Of a stretch of DNA of 52,011 nucleotides, positions 1 through 7,356 are shown piece after piece. Position 1 is the first letter of the stretch, and every line of letters starts with the position of its first letter. A program made the translations under genes and the position numbers. Source of the stretch: Chitinophagaceae bacterium (lineage in GTDB: Bacteria; Bacteroidota; Bacteroidia; Chitinophagales; Chitinophagaceae); assembly GCA_947372235.1 (NCBI GenBank), contig CANBSW010000007.1:1-52011 (forward strand), read 5' to 3'. The notes under the pieces were generated by a model. That model saw nothing but the letters and a program-made list of their open reading frames with translations. It ran no database searches and had not been told where the DNA came from.

Positions 1-93
1 CACAAGTATAAAGACAAATGGGTATCTTTAAATCTTGGAATATCAATCATTTTCATTTATATCTTATTATTCAAAATCAAAAATACTTATTAG
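1..93 (+). CDS. C-terminal fragment of a membrane protein (partial, 5' end outside window)
   Basis: An open frame runs from the first base to a TAG at 91-93 and encodes 30 residues. They begin with a charged stretch (HKYKDKW), continue through a strongly hydrophobic segment (ISIIFIYILLF) and end in KIKNTY. This looks like the last transmembrane helix and short cytoplasmic tail of a membrane protein. The family cannot be named from so little. It faces the minus-strand gene that ends at 146. Confidence 0.45.
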   Translation, partial: HKYKDKWVSLNLGISIIFIYILLFKIKNTY

Positions 94-145
94 GATTTCC
101 TAAAAAAGAGTCTTCAAAAAATGCTTAAATTCTTTAAACATTTTT

Positions 146-814
146 TTAATTTATCGGAGTTTGAATAGTATGATAATTCTTAAAATAATCCCATGTCTCC
201 TTCATTGCTTTAAATGCATTCTCATATAAATCTGTGAACTCACTCTCAGATAAATTAAAAGCAGATTCATCAATTTGAATATAATACCGCTTGCTGAGTG
301 TAAACCCTTCCATTACAGTTCCTTTCTTCGTCATATCCAATCCTAGCATAACCTTCCCAACTTTAAATAAAACAGTCTTACCAAATCCTTTTTCAACTTT
401 ACCGAATTCCTTTAATCGAATAAAATCTTTCAACAAAGAATCTAGTTGATTATATGAAAGAAATGAAGTTCCCAATGTATTATTAAATGCATAGGTTTTA
501 TTTGACGAGAATGCGCCCGCCAAACCACCGATTACACCCCAAGAGCTACTTACACTTGAACCGCCAACTGAAACAGATTTTGATGTGCCGATAACACTTG
601 CTTTTAGTTGCTCAATGGCTACTACAACATAAAGTAATGAATCTGGTCCTCCATCCCTATATGTCATATCAAGACTTACTCTTAAATCACCTTTACCCAC
701 AGAAAATAATGGATCATAACTTTTATTCACTTCGATTAAATGCTCTGTAATAAATTGACAATTAGCTGAACGGCTGATTAATATAAATGTGAAAAGCAAA
801 ATGTACTTTATCAT
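146..814 (-). CDS. Hypothetical exported protein, 222 aa
   Basis: I do not recognise the family. The N-terminus is a typical signal peptide (MIKYILLFTFILISRSANC, then Q), with a cysteine near the cleavage site that could be a lipobox or just part of an SPI site. The mature part starts with a Tyr/Asp-rich region and has a Ser/Gly-rich central stretch around residues 80-112 (SVGGSSVSSSWGVIGG). The C-terminal half is charged and probably alpha/beta, ending in an aromatic helix (KAMKETWDYFKNY). The ATG at 812-814 is the only start that keeps the signal peptide intact. The gene is more AT-rich than the rest of the window and lies beyond the 3' end of tRNA-Ser, so it may belong to transferred DNA. 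Confidence 0.6.
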   Translation of the reverse strand: MIKYILLFTFILISRSANCQFITEHLIEVNKSYDPLFSVGKGDLRVSLDMTYRDGGPDSLLYVVVAIEQLKASVIGTSKSVSVGGSSVSSSWGVIGGLAGAFSSNKTYAFNNTLGTSFLSYNQLDSLLKDFIRLKEFGKVEKGFGKTVLFKVGKVMLGLDMTKKGTVMEGFTLSKRYYIQIDESAFNLSESEFTDLYENAFKAMKETWDYFKNYHTIQTPIN

Positions 815-1018
815 ATCATTGCTTTTAGAATCTAATTGATAAGATTATTAAAATATAACTGAATAATACAGGGGAGGATTTTATAAAGATATGATCTTTT
901 ATTGCTATCTGTGGGTCACTTTTAGGCATGTTTTCACTGGATAAAATCAAAATACTGTCTCAAACTTCCAGCTAAGTGTAATTTTAGATAACGCTTCGAT
1001 TTAAGTAAGTGCAAGCAT

Positions 1019-1052
1019 AAAAAAGCCCGCCGTCGCTGAAGCTTTGGCGGGC
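1019..1052 (-). terminator. Intrinsic terminator of tRNA-Ser
   Basis: On the minus strand a GCCCGCC/GGCGGGC stem (arms 1046-1052 and 1025-1031) with a 14-nt loop is followed by six T residues. It starts a few bases after the tRNA 3' end, so it should end the tRNA transcript. Confidence 0.85.
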
Positions 1053-1056
1053 GATG

Positions 1057-1141
1057 CAGAGAGGAAGGGATTCGAACCCTCGATACGTTGCCGTATACAC
1101 ACTTTCCAGGCGTGCTCCTTCAACCACTCGGACACCTCTCT
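1057..1141 (-). tRNA. tRNA-Ser, anticodon GGA
   Basis: The minus strand folds into a class II tRNA. The 7-bp acceptor stem pairs AGAGAGG with CCTCTCT, and the discriminator is G, as usual for tRNA-Ser. The anticodon arm CACGC-CTGGAAA-GTGTG gives anticodon GGA. A long variable arm (about ATACGGCAACGTAT) forms its own stem, and the T arm contains TTCGAAT. CCA is not encoded. It reads serine codons UCC and UCU. Confidence 0.95.
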
Positions 1142-1177
1142 ATATTTTTAAAGGACTGCAAAAATAGCTTTTCACAG

Positions 1178-1945
1178 TTAGCTACCGAATATTTTTTGGG
1201 CATTGGCGGTGGTAATGGCGGCCAACTCTTCCAGGGATACCTTTTTTACCTCGGCCAGTTTCTCGGCCACATACCGTAAATACCCGCTCTCATTGCGTTT
1301 GCCGCGGTAGGGTACGGGGGTTAGATAGGGTGCATCGGTTTCCAAAACCAGGTATTCGAGGCTGATTTGTTCTAAAGCAGCGGGTAATCCGGCATTTTTA
1401 TAGGTGATAACCCCACCAATACCCAGATAAAAACCCATATTCACGATCTGTTGGGCCGATTCGTAACTGCCGCTGAAACAGTGAAAAATACCTCTGAGAC
1501 CTGTGGCTGCAAAGGGTTTTACGGCTTCAATGGTTTCCTGCATGGCGTTGCGGGTATGGATAACGATGGGCAGGTTTTTATCCAGCGCCCACTGCATCTG
1601 GGTATCAAATGCTTCGTATTGTTCTTTTACAAAGGTCTTATCCCAGTAAAAATCCAGTCCTATCTCGCCTACGGCCGGAAAACTCCTTTTCTCCAGCCAT
1701 TCTTTTACAATAGCCAGTTCCTCCCGGTAATTTTCTTTTACATAACATGGGTGCAATCCCATCATGGGGATGCAAACGCCGGGGTATTTTTGTTCCAGTG
1801 CCAGCATATCGGCAAGTGAGCCACTATCTATTCCTGGCAAATAGAATTTAGAAACCCCATAAGCCTGCGCTCTTTTGATAACGGCATCAATATCGTCTTT
1901 GAATTCTTCTGAGTAGAGATGGGTGTGGGTGTCGATGAGGATCAT
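1178..1945 (-). CDS. TatD family metal-dependent hydrolase (DNase)
   Basis: The 255-residue protein has the full TatD amidohydrolase-fold signature. The metal ligands are H7 and H9 in DTHTHL, E94 in VGEIGLDF, H130 in IVIHTRN, H155 in FHCFSG and D204 in ETDAPYLTP. Family members are cytoplasmic 3'-5' exonucleases or DNases linked to DNA repair, and related YcfH/YabD-type proteins may act on tRNA ends or other substrates. Length is normal (about 255-265). The start is the first ATG; a TATCTTCG promoter box ends only 4 nt upstream, which suggests a leaderless or nearly leaderless mRNA. Downstream lies tRNA-Ser in the same orientation. The exact substrate cannot be told from sequence. Confidence 0.92.
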   Translation of the reverse strand: MILIDTHTHLYSEEFKDDIDAVIKRAQAYGVSKFYLPGIDSGSLADMLALEQKYPGVCIPMMGLHPCYVKENYREELAIVKEWLEKRSFPAVGEIGLDFYWDKTFVKEQYEAFDTQMQWALDKNLPIVIHTRNAMQETIEAVKPFAATGLRGIFHCFSGSYESAQQIVNMGFYLGIGGVITYKNAGLPAALEQISLEYLVLETDAPYLTPVPYRGKRNESGYLRYVAEKLAEVKKVSLEELAAITTANAQKIFGS

Positions 1946-1949
1946 GGGA

Positions 1950-1957
1950 CGAAGATA
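1950..1957 (-). promoter_or_regulatory. Bacteroidetes -7 box upstream of tatD
   Basis: On the minus strand TATCTTCG fits TAnnTTTG with one change and ends 4 nt before the ATG. Transcription would begin at or next to the start codon. No clear -33 TTTG was seen. Confidence 0.5.
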
Positions 1958-2266
1958 TTGAACAGATTAACAAGGAACAGAGGAATGATGAAGTGCGTCA
2001 TTGCGAGGCACGAAGCAATCTGTGTTTCGGATTGTAGCAATTCAAAAAAACAGATAAACAAGGAACTAAGGAAAATTTCCCCTCATTTTCAAGGAGGGGA
2101 CGATTATTATTTTTCGCAGAAAAATGATAATCGGGGGTGGTTGAGGGGCGTGCTAAAAATATAATCCCTGCTACACCCCACCCTGCCCTCCCCTTTCAGG
2201 GGGGTGAATTTTTTCAATTCACTTCTTCATTCATCTGTTCCTTGTTCAATATTCATCTGTTCAATC
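1957..2266. repeat. Composite nest of dispersed repeats between tatD and the deacetylase gene
   Basis: Outer arms at about 1966-1995 and 2219-2249 are inverted copies of AACAAGGAACAGA followed by GAATGA and GAAGTG; a third partial copy lies at 2051-2070. Inside are a copy of the widespread CGTCATTGCGAGGCACGAAG word (from 1996), a C/G-rich hairpin (CCCCTC...GAGGGG, 2079-2099), an AT-rich hairpin (arms 2101-2115 and 2119-2133, CGATTATTATTTTT), and GGGGGTGGTTGAGGGG followed by CCCTCCCCTTTCAGGGG. The right outer arm overlaps the last codons of the deacetylase gene. No transposase is present. Confidence 0.7.
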
Positions 2267-2877
2267 CCTTTAAACACATACCCTTCTTTCGAAAACTGTT
2301 CCAATACTTTGGGGAGTGCATATTGCATTCTTTCCCATGCTTTGGTGCTATCGTGAAACACAATGATAGAACCGGGTTTGCTGTGGTAGAGAACATAACC
2401 CAGACAAATTTCTCCGGTAAGGTTGGTATCAAAATCTCCACTGAGTACATCCCACATGATGGTTTGGAGTTTGGAGTTTGGAGTTTGGAGTTTTTTTTGT
2501 TGGGAGCGCTTTATTCTTCCGTAGGGCGGGCGGAATAAATTTGAGTTTATCAGTTGTTTTGTTTTCTCAATTTCCTCAAAATATATTTCATCGGTTACTT
2601 TCCATCCGTTTACATGATTGTAAGTATGGTTTCCTACGCTGTGCCCTTCAGTCAAAATTCGTTTATAAATATCAGGGTGTGCGGCTACATTTTTACCGAT
2701 GCAAAAGAAAGTTGCTTTGGCATTGTATTGCTGTAATTGATCCAACACAAAACGCGTGGCAGTTTCGTGCGGGCCATCATCAAACGTGAGAAAAATGGCT
2801 TTCTCTTTTGTTTTGATGCGCCAGATTAATGCCGGATACAGCGCACGCAGCCACCAGGGAGTTTTTACGAGGTACAT
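2227..2877 (-). CDS. Polysaccharide deacetylase family protein (NodB homology, CE4)
   Basis: The 216-residue protein carries the CE4 motifs in order: TFDDGP with D33/D34, GNHTYNH with metal-binding H84 and H88, RPPYGR at 116-121, then MWDVLSGDFD and a C-terminal VFHDS motif. Family members remove N-acetyl groups from peptidoglycan or other amino sugars; the near-N-terminal hydrophobic stretch (WWLRALYPALIW) suggests membrane anchoring or export. An upstream in-frame start exists, but its extra 30 residues would be translated from an intergenic AT repeat, and a TATCTTCG box lies 4 nt before the ATG at 2877. Residues 129-139 are encoded by four tandem 7-bp units and replace an ordinary linker. 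The C-terminal residues (EQMNIEQGTDE) come from the repeat nest downstream. Confidence 0.88.
   Translation of the reverse strand: MYLVKTPWWLRALYPALIWRIKTKEKAIFLTFDDGPHETATRFVLDQLQQYNAKATFFCIGKNVAAHPDIYKRILTEGHSVGNHTYNHVNGWKVTDEIYFEEIEKTKQLINSNLFRPPYGRIKRSQQKKLQTPNSKLQTIMWDVLSGDFDTNLTGEICLGYVLYHSKPGSIIVFHDSTKAWERMQYALPKVLEQFSKEGYVFKGIEQMNIEQGTDE
2461..2495. repeat. 7-bp tandem repeat (TTTGGAG) inside the deacetylase gene
   Basis: Four head-to-tail copies of TTTGGAG on the plus strand, read on the minus strand as LQT/PNS/KLQT codons. The unit length is not a multiple of three but the total leaves the frame open. A related array lies inside gltX at 4050-4091. Confidence 0.85.
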
Positions 2878-2881
2878 GGGG

Positions 2882-2889
2882 CGAAGATA
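2882..2889 (-). promoter_or_regulatory. Bacteroidetes -7 box of the deacetylase gene
   Basis: Minus-strand TATCTTCG ends 4 nt before the ATG. It mirrors the gltX box at 2988 across the inverted repeat, so the two divergent promoters are embedded in the two ends of the repeat. Confidence 0.5.
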
Positions 2890-2995
2890 GAATTTGAAAA
2901 TTTGAAAATGTGCTAATTTGAAAATGTGGGTATGTATTTTATTGATTTTCCATTCCCAAATTTTCAAATTTTCAAATTTTCAAATTCTATCTTTA
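2884..2995. repeat. Inverted repeat of AATTTGAAAATTTG words in a divergent promoter region
   Basis: The left arm (2884-2927) is built of AATTTGAAAA words and the right arm (2955-2995) of the complementary TTTTCAAATT words. Both arms end in the same GATAG/CTATC border next to the start codons of the two divergent genes. The same word family recurs at 43679-43750. Confidence 0.85.
2988..2995 (+). promoter_or_regulatory. gltX: Bacteroidetes -7 box of gltX
   Basis: TATCTTTA fits TAnnTTTG with one change and ends 4 nt before the gltX ATG. There is no room for a ribosome binding site if transcription starts about 5 nt downstream, so a leaderless message is inferred. Confidence 0.5.
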
Positions 2996-2999
2996 CAAA

Positions 3000-4514
3000 A
3001 TGAATCAAAAAGTACGTGTCCGTTTTGCCCCCTCGCCTACCGGCGGATTGCATTTGGGTGGTGTGAGAACGGTTTTATTCAATTACCTGTTTGCCAAGCA
3101 ACAGGGCGGGGATTTTATTGTTAGAATAGAAGATACCGACCAGGGCCGTTTTGTGGCGGGTGCAGAAGAATACATTTTTAATACCCTGAAATGGTGTGGA
3201 CTGGAACCTGATGAAAGTCCTTTGCATGGCGGACCTTATGCACCTTACCGCCAAAGCGAGCGCAAAGCCAATTACAGGCAGTATGCTGAACAATTGGTAA
3301 AAGATGGATTTGCCTATTATGCATTTGATACACCGGAAGAACTGGAAACAAAACGTAAAGAAGTTGCCAATTTTCAATACAACCAGTTTACACGTGGTAA
3401 TATGAATAATTCTTTGACTTTATCGGCAGATGAGGTGAAAGAAAAACTAGTATCCACTCCTTATGTGATCCGCATTAAAATGTTGGAAGATGAAACCGTT
3501 GTATTTACTGATATGATTCGCGGTGAGGTTTCTTTCAATACTTCACAAGTAGATGATAAAGTTTTGTTGAAAGCAGATGGAATGCCAACCTATCATTTGG
3601 CGGTTGTGGTAGATGATTATCTGATGAAGATCAGTCATGCATTTCGCGGAGAAGAATGGTTGCCTTCAGCGCCTGTTCATATTTTATTATGGAAATATTT
3701 GGGATGGGGAAATGATATGCCGCAATGGGCGCATCTTCCATTGATCTTAAAACCTGATGGCAATGGAAAACTCAGCAAACGCGATGGCGACCGGTTAGGG
3801 TTTCCGGTGTTTGCGATGGACTGGACCGATCCTAAAACCAATGAAACAACTACAGGTTTTAAAGAGAGAGGGTTTTTACCGGAAGCATTTGTAAACCTTC
3901 TTGCGATGCTTGGATGGAATGACGGAACCGACAGAGAAATTTTTACACTCGCTGAGTTGGTAGAAAAGTTTTCGATGGAACGAGTTCACAAAGGCGGTGC
4001 AAAATTTGATTATGAGAAAGCGAAATGGTATAACCATGAATGGATTAAGGAGTTGGGAGTTGGGAGTTTGGAGTTGGGGGTTAGAAGTGAGTTTGAGAAA
4101 AAAGGGATCGTTATTTCGGATGACAGTTTATTTGAGAAAGTAATTGGTTTGGTAAAAGACCGCTGCACGTTATTACCGGATTTTGTGGCGCAGGGTTCTT
4201 TCTTTTTTCAATCACCGGCTACCATTGAAGTTGATGCAATAAAACCGAAATGGGACGATAAGAAAAATATGTTCTTTACAGAATTGATCAGAGCTTATGA
4301 ACTCAGTTCCGTCTGGGAAATGCATGATCTGGAAAGAGAATTTAAAGAACTGGCCGCAGCCAATCAACTAAAACCAGGCGAGTTGATGTTGCCGTTCCGC
4401 ATAATGTTGGTGGGGGGGAAATTTGGTCCTGGCGTATTTGATATTGCCGCGCTGATTGGTAAAGAAGAAACGGTTAAAAGAATCCAAAATACCTTGCAAT
4501 TGCTGCAAGCGTAG
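3000..4514 (+). CDS. gltX: Glutamate-tRNA ligase
   Basis: This class I aminoacyl-tRNA synthetase charges tRNA-Glu with glutamate in the cytoplasm. The 504-residue protein has the N-terminal FAPSPTGGLHLGG motif, where HLGG at 18-21 is the HIGH motif, and KLSKRDG from residue 257 as the KMSKS motif; an anticodon-binding domain follows. Length fits Bacteroidota GluRS (about 500-510). The ATG at 3000 directly precedes the conserved N-terminus. Residues 351-364 (ELGVGSLELGVRSE) are encoded by a degenerate 7-bp array, TTGGGAG/TTTGGAG, and look like a tolerated insertion at the junction between catalytic and anticodon domains. The next gene on the strand is a membrane glycosyltransferase separated by a hairpin repeat. 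Confidence 0.96.
   Translation: MNQKVRVRFAPSPTGGLHLGGVRTVLFNYLFAKQQGGDFIVRIEDTDQGRFVAGAEEYIFNTLKWCGLEPDESPLHGGPYAPYRQSERKANYRQYAEQLVKDGFAYYAFDTPEELETKRKEVANFQYNQFTRGNMNNSLTLSADEVKEKLVSTPYVIRIKMLEDETVVFTDMIRGEVSFNTSQVDDKVLLKADGMPTYHLAVVVDDYLMKISHAFRGEEWLPSAPVHILLWKYLGWGNDMPQWAHLPLILKPDGNGKLSKRDGDRLGFPVFAMDWTDPKTNETTTGFKERGFLPEAFVNLLAMLGWNDGTDREIFTLAELVEKFSMERVHKGGAKFDYEKAKWYNHEWIKELGVGSLELGVRSEFEKKGIVISDDSLFEKVIGLVKDRCTLLPDFVAQGSFFFQSPATIEVDAIKPKWDDKKNMFFTELIRAYELSSVWEMHDLEREFKELAAANQLKPGELMLPFRIMLVGGKFGPGVFDIAALIGKEETVKRIQNTLQLLQA
4050..4091. repeat. Degenerate 7-bp array (TTGGGAG/TTTGGAG) inside gltX
   Basis: About five units of GAGTTGG/GAGTTTG are read in frame as ELGVGSLELGV. The word is the same family as the perfect TTTGGAG array in the neighbouring deacetylase gene at 2461. 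Confidence 0.8.
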
Positions 4515-4516
4515 AG

Positions 4517-4591
4517 AATTCAAAATTTAAAAGTAAAAATTCAAAAAAAGAAGATCGGTTTCGATTTTTGACTTTTGAATTTTTACTTTTC
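4517..4591. repeat. Inverted repeat of AAAAGTAAAAATTCAAAA words downstream of gltX
   Basis: The left arm (4517-4545) and right arm (4563-4591) are complementary runs built of ATTCAAAA and AAAAGTAAAAA words with a short G/C-containing loop. Related words occur at 46750-46808. It could form a 3' hairpin for gltX. Confidence 0.75.
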
Positions 4592-4615
4592 AGTATCTTA
4601 CTTCAAATACGCTGT

Positions 4616-6160
4616 ATGAAGAAAGAGAATCTCATCATTTATGGTTTTGCGCTCCTAAAACTATTGGTTCCTTTTTTATTAATTCATTCTGCTTTCGAAC
4701 TCCATCGCGATGAATATTTGTATCTCGCCGATTCTGATCATCTTGCCTGGGGGTTTATTGAAATGCCTCCAATGCTGGCTGTTCTGGGTTATGTCAGTAA
4801 ATTATTGGGTGGCACTGTTCATACGGTTCAATTATGGGGCAGCGTGTTTGGTGCACTCACGATTATTGTTGTTGGCAGAACAGTTCTTCAATTAAAGGGA
4901 AATGCATTTGCGGTATTGATTGCCTGTCTGGCTTTTTTGTGTTCAGGTTTTCTTCGGATGAATATTTTGTTTCAACCCAATTTTCTGGATGTATTTTTCT
5001 GGACTCTTTCCAGTTTTTATATTATCAAATGGATTGATACAAACAATAAAAAATATCTCTACTATCTCGGTATCTGTTTTGGCTTTGGTATTCTTGGGAA
5101 ATATACAACTGCATTTTATATCATCTCATTTTTAGTGGCAGTGGTTCTTACCAACAGAAGAACTTGGTTATTGAATAAACATTTTCATTTTGCTATGTTT
5201 CTCGGATTGGCCATTTGTTCTCCCAATTTATATTGGCAATATTCGCATCATTTTCCGGTAATGCATCATATGGATCTGCTTACCAATCAACAGTTGAAAT
5301 ACAATAGCAGAACTGAGTTTTTTGTGAATCAATTTTTGATGGCACTTCCTTCTTTCTTTATCTGGCTGGGCGGGCTTTGGTATATACTGATGAAAAAGGA
5401 AGGCAGAAAATATATAACCATTGCGCTTATTTATCTCGGAATTGTTTCAACCTTATTATATTTTAATGGGAAAGGATATTATGCAGCCGCTATCTATCCA
5501 TCGATCATGGCATTTGGAGGTATCTGGTTCTCAAAACTGGTTTCAAATAAATGGTTTAGATGGTTACGTTGGATAGCGCCTGCATTTATGATCTTGCTTA
5601 CCTGTTTAACTCTGCCGATGGTTTTACCTTTTTTGTCGCCCGAAAAACTGGAAGCATTTTATAAATCAATACATGCAGAAAAAAGTACAGTGCTGCAATG
5701 GGAAGACCACAAACAACATCCTTTACCACAGGATTTTGCGGATATGTTGGGATGGAAGGAAATGGCAGAAAAAACAGCAAAGGTTTATTATAGCCTACCC
5801 GACTCCATCAAACAACAAACCATGGTATATGGTGATAATTATGGGGAAGCGGGTGCATTGAGTTTTTACAGAAAAGAATTTAGGTTACCCGAGATCTATA
5901 GCGATAATGCCAGTTATCTTTTTTGGCTGCCCGATCATTTCACCCAAAAATATTTCCTTTTTGTGTGCGCTAATTTGCCGGATGCAGATGATGCATTCTT
6001 TAACCATTGGGGCAAACGCGAGATCAAAGACTCGGTTACACAAAAATATGCAAGGGAATTTAATGCTAAGATTATTTTGTACAGTAAGCCGGATGACTCT
6101 GTAAGGATCATTGCAGAGCAGCATATGATTCAATCGAGGCAGCAGTTTAATTTTAAATAA
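4616..6160 (+). CDS. Glycosyltransferase family 39-like integral membrane protein
   Basis: The 514-residue protein starts with a hydrophobic segment and the lumenal-loop motif FELHRDEYLYLADSDHLAWG, then MPPMLAVLGY, as in the ArnT/PMT_2 group of dolichyl- or undecaprenyl-phosphate-sugar-dependent glycosyltransferases. The D-E pair in HRDEY would be the catalytic loop acid. About ten to twelve hydrophobic helices are followed by a soluble C-terminal part from about residue 360. Such enzymes move a sugar from a polyprenyl phosphate carrier onto lipid or protein at the outer face of the inner membrane. A longer frame begins inside the upstream repeat; the ATG at 4616, after a TATCTTAC box, is preferred. 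The acceptor is unknown and no other glycan genes adjoin. Confidence 0.82.
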   Translation: MKKENLIIYGFALLKLLVPFLLIHSAFELHRDEYLYLADSDHLAWGFIEMPPMLAVLGYVSKLLGGTVHTVQLWGSVFGALTIIVVGRTVLQLKGNAFAVLIACLAFLCSGFLRMNILFQPNFLDVFFWTLSSFYIIKWIDTNNKKYLYYLGICFGFGILGKYTTAFYIISFLVAVVLTNRRTWLLNKHFHFAMFLGLAICSPNLYWQYSHHFPVMHHMDLLTNQQLKYNSRTEFFVNQFLMALPSFFIWLGGLWYILMKKEGRKYITIALIYLGIVSTLLYFNGKGYYAAAIYPSIMAFGGIWFSKLVSNKWFRWLRWIAPAFMILLTCLTLPMVLPFLSPEKLEAFYKSIHAEKSTVLQWEDHKQHPLPQDFADMLGWKEMAEKTAKVYYSLPDSIKQQTMVYGDNYGEAGALSFYRKEFRLPEIYSDNASYLFWLPDHFTQKYFLFVCANLPDADDAFFNHWGKREIKDSVTQKYAREFNAKIILYSKPDDSVRIIAEQHMIQSRQQFNFK

Positions 6161-6163
6161 AAT

Positions 6164-6260
6164 CTCTGCGAAACCTCTGCATCTCTTTTTCTCTGCGTTG
6201 AAAAAATCCGAAGAAGATGTATTCAACGCAGAGATGGGGAGTAGCAGAGGTTTCGCAGAG
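6164..6260. repeat. Inverted repeat of CTCTGCG words at a convergent junction
   Basis: The left arm CTCTGCGAAACCTCTGC...CTCTGCGTTGAA (6164-6201) pairs with the right arm TTCAACGCAGAGA...GCAGAGGTTTCGCAGAG (6222-6260). It lies between the stops of the glycosyltransferase and aldo/keto reductase genes and would act on either transcript. The word family recurs at 9364-9411. Confidence 0.88.
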
Positions 6261-6282
6261 GGCTGATAGGGCTTTAAGAATC

Positions 6283-7278
6283 TTACCCTTGTTTCTCCAT
6301 CATTTCCATCACCGGCTGCCACTGGGTTTCGTATAATTTTTGGAGATGTTGTTTATCCATATCATCCAGTTTTATCAGATGCTCTGTATTCAATGCCACA
6401 TGTTGAGGTGTGCGGATTCCGGGGATCACCGTTGATATTTCAGGATAACTCAGAATATAACTCAAGGCAAGACCAGATGCTGTTGTCTGGTATTTTTCAC
6501 AGAGAGGAAATACTTCGGATTCTAAGATCTTCAAAACCGCTTCTGTAAGTTTCGGCACCACCCGATAACTGCGATGATCATCAGTAGAAAAAACGGTCTC
6601 TGGTTTGATATTGCCGGATAATAATCCAAATTGTAAAGGCATTCTTGCAATCACTCCCAAACCTTTGGCAGCTGCCTGTGATAAAATGGGCAATGCTTTT
6701 TGATTGATGAGATTGAATACTAATTGAAATCCGTTACCGAGATCATTCTTCAGAAAGAAATCTGCTTCCGGAAAAGGGTTGAATGTGATTAGCGATATTC
6801 CCCAGTAACGGATCTTTCCTTCTTTTTGTAATTGCTGCATGGCTTCTATACATTCACCATTTTCCAGGTGATGCATTCTGGCAACATGCAAATGATGGAA
6901 ATCAATATAATCACGCTTCAATCTTTGCAAACTCAACTCACAGGATTTGACAATGTGATCCTTTGTATAATCAATGGCGATCTTTCCATCAGCACCAATT
7001 TTTTGACCCACTTTAGAGGCGATCAGTATTTCTTTTCTATTACCAATTGTATTGCCCAGTAAAGTTTCAGCATGCCCCAGGCCATAGAAATCTGCAGTAT
7101 CAAAAAAGTTAATACCTGCATCAATCGCTGTATGGATGGCTTGTATGGAAACTGCATCATCAGATGGGCCCCAGCCGATTGCTACACCACCCACCGATGC
7201 TGCACCACCAATGGCCCATGTACCGAAACCAATTTCACTAACTTTCATGTCTGTATTTCCAAATTGCCGGTAATTCAT
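6283..7278 (-). CDS. Aldo/keto reductase
   Basis: The 331-residue TIM-barrel oxidoreductase starts MNYRQFGNTDMKVSEIGFGT, the usual AKR N-terminus. The catalytic tetrad is visible as D60 and Y65 in FDTADFYG, K89 in ASKVG and H128 in DFHHLH. The IPGIRTPQHV segment near residue 285 matches the NADP(H)-binding loop of the family. It would reduce an aldehyde or ketone with NADPH in the cytoplasm; substrate cannot be assigned. An in-frame start 11 codons upstream lacks the conserved context, so the ATG at 7278 is used. It is divergent from the B12-binding-domain gene. Confidence 0.9.
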   Translation of the reverse strand: MNYRQFGNTDMKVSEIGFGTWAIGGAASVGGVAIGWGPSDDAVSIQAIHTAIDAGINFFDTADFYGLGHAETLLGNTIGNRKEILIASKVGQKIGADGKIAIDYTKDHIVKSCELSLQRLKRDYIDFHHLHVARMHHLENGECIEAMQQLQKEGKIRYWGISLITFNPFPEADFFLKNDLGNGFQLVFNLINQKALPILSQAAAKGLGVIARMPLQFGLLSGNIKPETVFSTDDHRSYRVVPKLTEAVLKILESEVFPLCEKYQTTASGLALSYILSYPEISTVIPGIRTPQHVALNTEHLIKLDDMDKQHLQKLYETQWQPVMEMMEKQG

Positions 7279-7356
7279 TTTGCAAGGTTTTATTGCTGTA
7301 AACCTAAGCACATTTAAACTAATTTTACAGCATTGATGATCGATTAATTAACCGTT

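Noticed and set aside
1451-1819. 122-codon open frame antisense to tatD
   Set aside because: It is covered by the TatD gene with all its catalytic motifs; the shadow frame has no recognisable domain.
1996-2047. Insertion sequence remnant
   Set aside because: The CGTCATTGCGAGG word is a known kind of dispersed repeat, but no transposase fragment or target duplication could be seen.
2461-2495. CRISPR-like or minisatellite array
   Set aside because: Units are 7 bp without spacers and no cas genes are present; it is a simple tandem repeat in a gene.
2137-2538. Plus-strand open frame of 133 codons over the repeat nest and deacetylase end
   Set aside because: It translates repeat DNA and the antisense of the deacetylase; no domain and no promoter box.
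4568-4615. Longer N-terminus for the GT39-like protein
   Set aside because: These codons are part of the inverted repeat after gltX; the ATG at 4616 with a box upstream is a better start.
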